Below are positions 60,991-64,000 of a DNA stretch of 64,000 nt, one piece after another. The DNA is taken from the NCBI RefSeq assembly GCF_021991925.1, contig NZ_RXZI01000001.1:558001-622000 (forward strand). The letters run 5' to 3'. The notes beneath the pieces are model-generated. The model made no database searches. It was given only the letters and a program-made list of their open reading frames with translations, and had not been told where the DNA came from. Position 1 is the stretch's first letter; every line of letters starts with the position of its first letter. Made by a program: the position numbers and the translations under genes. Origin of the DNA: Sutcliffiella horikoshii (GTDB lineage: Bacteria > Bacillota > Bacilli > Bacillales > Bacillaceae_I).

Positions 60991-61384
60991 CCGTTCCAGG
61001 CGCTTCGCTTGCCTGCGGGCGGTCCGTGAGCCTTCTCAGGCTCCGCCTTCCGGGGTCTCACCCGTCCCTTCCACTCCAATCAACAAAATGACTGTTAACT
61101 TAGGATTATCTGAAAAAGCATTAACAAATGTTAGCGTAATTTCTAGCTGTTGATTGGAGCAATAGGCGGAGACTCCTGCGGGGGGATAGCGACATTCTTG
61201 AGACCCCGCAGGGCGTAGCCCGAGGAGGCTCAAGGTCGCCCCGCGGAAATCAACAGCGGTATGGAACAGATTACTAAAATTATGAACTTTTTCAGTGGCC
61301 TGGGCGCAAGCCGAGGAGGCTTCCCAAACGCCCCGCGGAAAGCGAAGCCGTTTGCTGAAATCAACAGTTGAGTTTAACAGAGCC
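60991..61384. repeat. Composite block of GC-rich hairpin repeats
   Basis: Several family fragments are stacked in the 608-bp ftsY-ylxM gap. At 60991-61078 lies a fragment like the left part of the 30.4-kb copy (CCAGGCGCTTCGCTTGCCTGCGGGCGGTCCG-like; shown only in outline). From about 61107 to 61384 there is a copy with decayed left end, an intact stem GCGAC..CTTGAG/CTCAAG-GTCGC, a first AATCAACAGCGG end at about 61247, then an extra right half ending TTTAACAGAGCC at 61384. No gene is visible. Confidence 0.8.
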
Positions 61385-61428
61385 AAAAGTATAAATGAAC
61401 CTAAGGTTTACCAAGTCAAGAAAAAAAC

Positions 61429-61457
61429 TTGACATTCCCAATCCCACCCTGTAAACT
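61429..61457 (+). promoter_or_regulatory. Sigma-A promoter of ylxM-ffh
   Basis: TTGACA at 61429-61434 and TAAACT at 61452-61457 have 17-bp spacing, just after the repeat block. Confidence 0.75.
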
Positions 61458-61502
61458 AATCTATTGTAAAGGCATTTCACTTAACAAGGGAGAGTGAAGA
61501 GG

Positions 61503-61841
61503 ATGCTTGAAAAAACAACGAGAATGAACTATCTTTTTGATTTCTATCAGTCGTTGTTAACACCAAAGCAACGAAGCTATATGTCTTTGTATTACTTAGA
61601 TGATCACTCCCTTGGTGAGATAGCAGAGGAATATAACATAAGTCGTCAAGCAGTGTATGATAACATAAAACGTACAGAACAGATGCTTGAGCAATATGAA
61701 GAAAAGCTTTTGTTATTTCAAAAGTTTCAAGAGCGGCAGTCTCTTTTGCAGCAGTTGAAGGATGAAGCAGAAAAGGTGGATAACACCTCAAATGCCAAAT
61801 CTCTTACAGCGCTGATAGAGTCGCTTGAGAAATTAGATTAG
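61503..61841 (+). CDS. ylxM: YlxM/p13-like putative DNA-binding protein, SRP-associated
   Basis: This 112-residue all-helical protein (UPF0122 family) contains a sigma-70 region-4-like helix-turn-helix. It starts [19 protein letters not shown] 61494 upstream is rejected. The conserved core is [39 protein letters not shown] (residues about 19-57, quoted as LTPKQRSYM and [11 protein letters not shown] in family signatures). Streptococcal YlxM is reported to interact with SRP components, in line with its fixed place 12 bp before ffh. Confidence 0.93.
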   Translation: MLEKTTRMNYLFDFYQSLLTPKQRSYMSLYYLDDHSLGEIAEEYNISRQAVYDNIKRTEQMLEQYEEKLLLFQKFQERQSLLQQLKDEAEKVDNTSNAKSLTALIESLEKLD

Positions 61842-61853
61842 GGGGCGGCATAC

Positions 61854-63200
61854 ATGGCATTTGAAGGTTTAGCCGACCGTTTGCAAAATACGATTCAGAA
61901 GATTCGTGGGAAAGGTAAGGTAAGCGAGCAGGACGTTAAAGAAATGATGCGTGAAGTTCGATTGGCTTTACTTGAAGCGGATGTAAACTTCAAAGTAGTA
62001 AAAGACTTTGTGAAACGCGTAAATGAGCGTGCAGTTGGACAAGAAGTCATGAAAAGTCTTACACCCGGTCAGCAAGTTATCAAAGTGGTTAAAGAAGAAC
62101 TTACCGCACTTATGGGCGGGGAACAAAGCAAAATCGCTGTAAGCAGCCGACCTCCGACCGTCATCATGATGGTAGGTCTTCAAGGTGCTGGTAAAACGAC
62201 GACAACTGGAAAGCTTGCGAACCTATTGCGTAAAAAGCACAATAGAAAGCCTCTTCTGGTTGCGGCAGATATTTATCGACCGGCAGCTATCAAACAGCTT
62301 GAAACACTTGGGAAACAACTAAGCATGCCTGTTTTCTCTTTAGGAGATCAGGTTAGTCCAGTCGAAATCGCTAAGCAGGCCATCCAAAAAGCAAAAGATG
62401 AGCATCATGATTATGTGCTGATCGATACCGCGGGGCGCTTGCATGTGGATGAGACATTAATGGACGAGCTGAAGCAGGTAAAAGAGCTATCCAACCCGGA
62501 TGAAATCTTTCTTGTAGTGGATGCGATGACAGGACAAGATGCTGTAAATGTGGCGGAAAGCTTCAATGAACAGCTGGGCTTGACTGGTGTTGTATTGACC
62601 AAACTGGATGGAGATACCCGTGGTGGAGCGGCATTATCCGTTAAGGCGGTAACGAATACTCCTATCAAGTTCATTGGTATGGGAGAAAAGTTGGATGCTA
62701 TTGAACCTTTCCATCCTGAACGTATGGCTTCCCGTATATTAGGTATGGGAGATGTGCTTACTCTGATTGAGAAAGCACAGACAAACGTGGACGAAGAGAA
62801 AGCCAAGGAGCTTGAACAGAAGCTGCGTACAATGAACTTTACGTTTGATGATTTCTTAGAGCAACTAGGTCAAGTCAGGAACATGGGCCCGCTCGATGAG
62901 ATTTTGGGAATGATTCCTGGAGCCAACAAGATGAAGGGCTTAAAAAATGTCCAGGTGGATGAAAAGCAGATAGGTCATGTCGAGGCAATCATCCAATCGA
63001 TGACCAAAGCGGAGAAAGATAATCCAGATTTGATCAATGCTAGCCGTAAAAAACGGATAGCAAAAGGCAGCGGACGACCAATTCAGGAAGTAAATCGCCT
63101 ACTTAAACAATTTGAAGAGATGAAAAAAATGATGAAACAGATGACAAGCATGCAAAAAGGGAAAGGCAAAAAAGGCGGCTTCAAATTCCCTTTCATGTAA
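61854..63200 (+). CDS. ffh: Signal recognition particle protein Ffh
   Basis: Ffh is the SRP54 GTPase that binds signal sequences and 4.5S-type RNA. The 448-residue protein has an N domain (about 1-85) and a G domain with GLQGAGKTTTTGKLA (about 107-121), DIYRPAAIKQL, DTAGRLHVDE and TKLDGDTRGG. The C-terminal Met-rich M domain (about 300-448) has SGRPIQEVNRLLKQFEEM-type helices and a KKMMKQM stretch. AGGGGGCGG lies before the ATG. Confidence 0.98.
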   Translation: MAFEGLADRLQNTIQKIRGKGKVSEQDVKEMMREVRLALLEADVNFKVVKDFVKRVNERAVGQEVMKSLTPGQQVIKVVKEELTALMGGEQSKIAVSSRPPTVIMMVGLQGAGKTTTTGKLANLLRKKHNRKPLLVAADIYRPAAIKQLETLGKQLSMPVFSLGDQVSPVEIAKQAIQKAKDEHHDYVLIDTAGRLHVDETLMDELKQVKELSNPDEIFLVVDAMTGQDAVNVAESFNEQLGLTGVVLTKLDGDTRGGAALSVKAVTNTPIKFIGMGEKLDAIEPFHPERMASRILGMGDVLTLIEKAQTNVDEEKAKELEQKLRTMNFTFDDFLEQLGQVRNMGPLDEILGMIPGANKMKGLKNVQVDEKQIGHVEAIIQSMTKAEKDNPDLINASRKKRIAKGSGRPIQEVNRLLKQFEEMKKMMKQMTSMQKGKGKKGGFKFPFM

Positions 63201-63250
63201 GCAATCACACCATTTTTTCTCTTAATAAATGAAGTGACAAGAAAAAACAC

Positions 63251-63279
63251 TTTACAAACAAGTAACTACTTGTTATCAT
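63251..63279 (+). promoter_or_regulatory. Probable sigma-A promoter of rpsP
   Basis: TTTACA at 63251-63256 and TATCAT at 63274-63279 have 17-bp spacing in the ffh-rpsP gap. Confidence 0.6.
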
Positions 63280-63318
63280 ACTATCTTGTGTGAAATATTT
63301 TCGGAGGTGCTATATTAA

Positions 63319-63591
<273 letters not shown>

Positions 63592-63599
63592 GAGGCAAA

Positions 63600-63830
63600 A
63601 TGACAGAATTAATCCAAACAATTGTGACGTCGTTGGTAGATCATCCAGAAAATGTAGTGGTTACGGAAAAGGAAACAGGTAATGCCCTTACGTATCAACT
63701 TACAGTCCATCAAGATGATTTAGGGAAAGTGATTGGCAAGCAGGGTAGAATTGCGAAAGCAATCCGGACAGTCTTGTTCGCTGCCGCCTCTCATGAGAAT
63801 AAACGAGTGCAATTAGAGATTATGGAGTAG
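63600..63830 (+). CDS. khpA: KH-domain RNA-binding protein KhpA
   Basis: KhpA (YlqC) is a small KH-fold protein of 76 residues that partners with KhpB in Gram-positive bacteria. The KH motif is KVIGKQGRIAKAIRTVL (about 42-58). AAGAGG lies before the ATG and the gap to rpsP is 8 bp. In B. subtilis ylqD follows; here the next gene is rimM after a terminator. Confidence 0.96.
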   Translation: MTELIQTIVTSLVDHPENVVVTEKETGNALTYQLTVHQDDLGKVIGKQGRIAKAIRTVLFAAASHENKRVQLEIME

Positions 63831-63831
63831 G

Positions 63832-63857
63832 GGAGGCTTTCGAGCTTCCCCTTTTCT
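63832..63857 (+). terminator. Rho-independent terminator after khpA
   Basis: GGGGAGGCT and AGCTTCCCC pair (one G-U) around TTCG, followed by TTTTCT. Confidence 0.85.
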
Positions 63858-63967
63858 TATGGTCGGACAATATTAATAACACTCATTAAAAAGCTTTAAG
63901 TGCCCCCTTAAAAGGGTACGCTATTGATACATAGCATAGTTGAAAGCTGCGCGTGGAGGTGCAACAA

Positions 63968-64000
63968 ATGTCAAAATGGTTCAATGTAGGTAAGCTGGTC
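63968..64000 (+). CDS. rimM: Ribosome maturation factor RimM, N-terminal start only
   Basis: Only 11 codons are in the window (MSKWFNVGKLV). They match the start of Bacillus RimM (WFNVGKIV) and have GTGGAGGTG at 63953-63961 as ribosome-binding site. Position after rpsP-khpA supports the call. Confidence 0.85.
   Translation, partial: MSKWFNVGKLV

Overview
The window is a chromosomal backbone segment of a low-GC, endospore-forming member of the Bacillaceae (Bacillus sensu lato). Gene content and order follow the Bacillus subtilis ylmE-to-rimM region almost gene for gene. Protein lengths match that species closely, and the 26-residue sporulation gene spoVM is present. The exact genus cannot be fixed from sequence alone. 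Nearly all genes are on the + strand. The - strand carries only a SurA-like lipoprotein gene, rqcH and rpmB.

Layout. 1-2.5 kb: end of the division cluster (ylmE, sepF, ylmG, ylmH, divIVA). 2.5-7.4 kb: a T-box-controlled ileS, then lspA and rluD. 7.4-19.4 kb: the complete pyrimidine operon (pyrR, pyrP, pyrB, pyrC, carA, carB, pyrK, pyrD, pyrF, pyrE) with a promoter, three PyrR attenuators and a terminator. 19.4-23.5 kb: an accessory patch where B. subtilis has sulfate-assimilation genes. It holds a 21-bp-phased repeat array, a NERD-domain protein, a lipoprotein and an ECF sigma/anti-sigma pair with a likely self-recognised promoter. 23.5-44.4 kb: rqcH, a Ca2+-type P-ATPase, yicC, remA, gmk, rpoZ, coaBC, priA, def, fmt, rsmB, rlmN, the prpC/prkC phosphatase-kinase pair, rsgA, rpe, a small unknown gene, thiN, spoVM and rpmB. 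44.7-50.6 kb: yloU, fakA, sdaAB, sdaAA, recG. 50.7-64 kb: the lipid regulon (fapR, plsX, fabD, fabG, acpP), then rnc, smc, ftsY, ylxM, ffh, rpsP, khpA and the start of rimM.

How the genes work together. Long overlaps and short spacings mark operons for UMP synthesis, fatty-acid initiation (FapR-controlled), protein maturation and ribosome assembly (def-fmt-rsmB-rlmN-prpC-prkC-rsgA-rpe), and chromosome/SRP functions.

The most unusual content is between genes. Two unrelated intergenic arrays (about 19.47-20.26 kb and 43.83-44.03 kb) repeat a short core, GTAGAA in one and GACCGAA in the other. Both use an almost invariant 21-bp period, with poorly conserved sequence between cores. I cannot match this architecture to a described element. 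The window also holds a family of GC-rich hairpin repeats whose stem arms change together between copies. Some copies are mobile-element-like (185 bp, inverted ends, perfect 8-bp target duplication). A second, unrelated 182-bp MITE-like element lies upstream of smc. No tRNA, rRNA, CRISPR array, transposase or prophage gene was seen.
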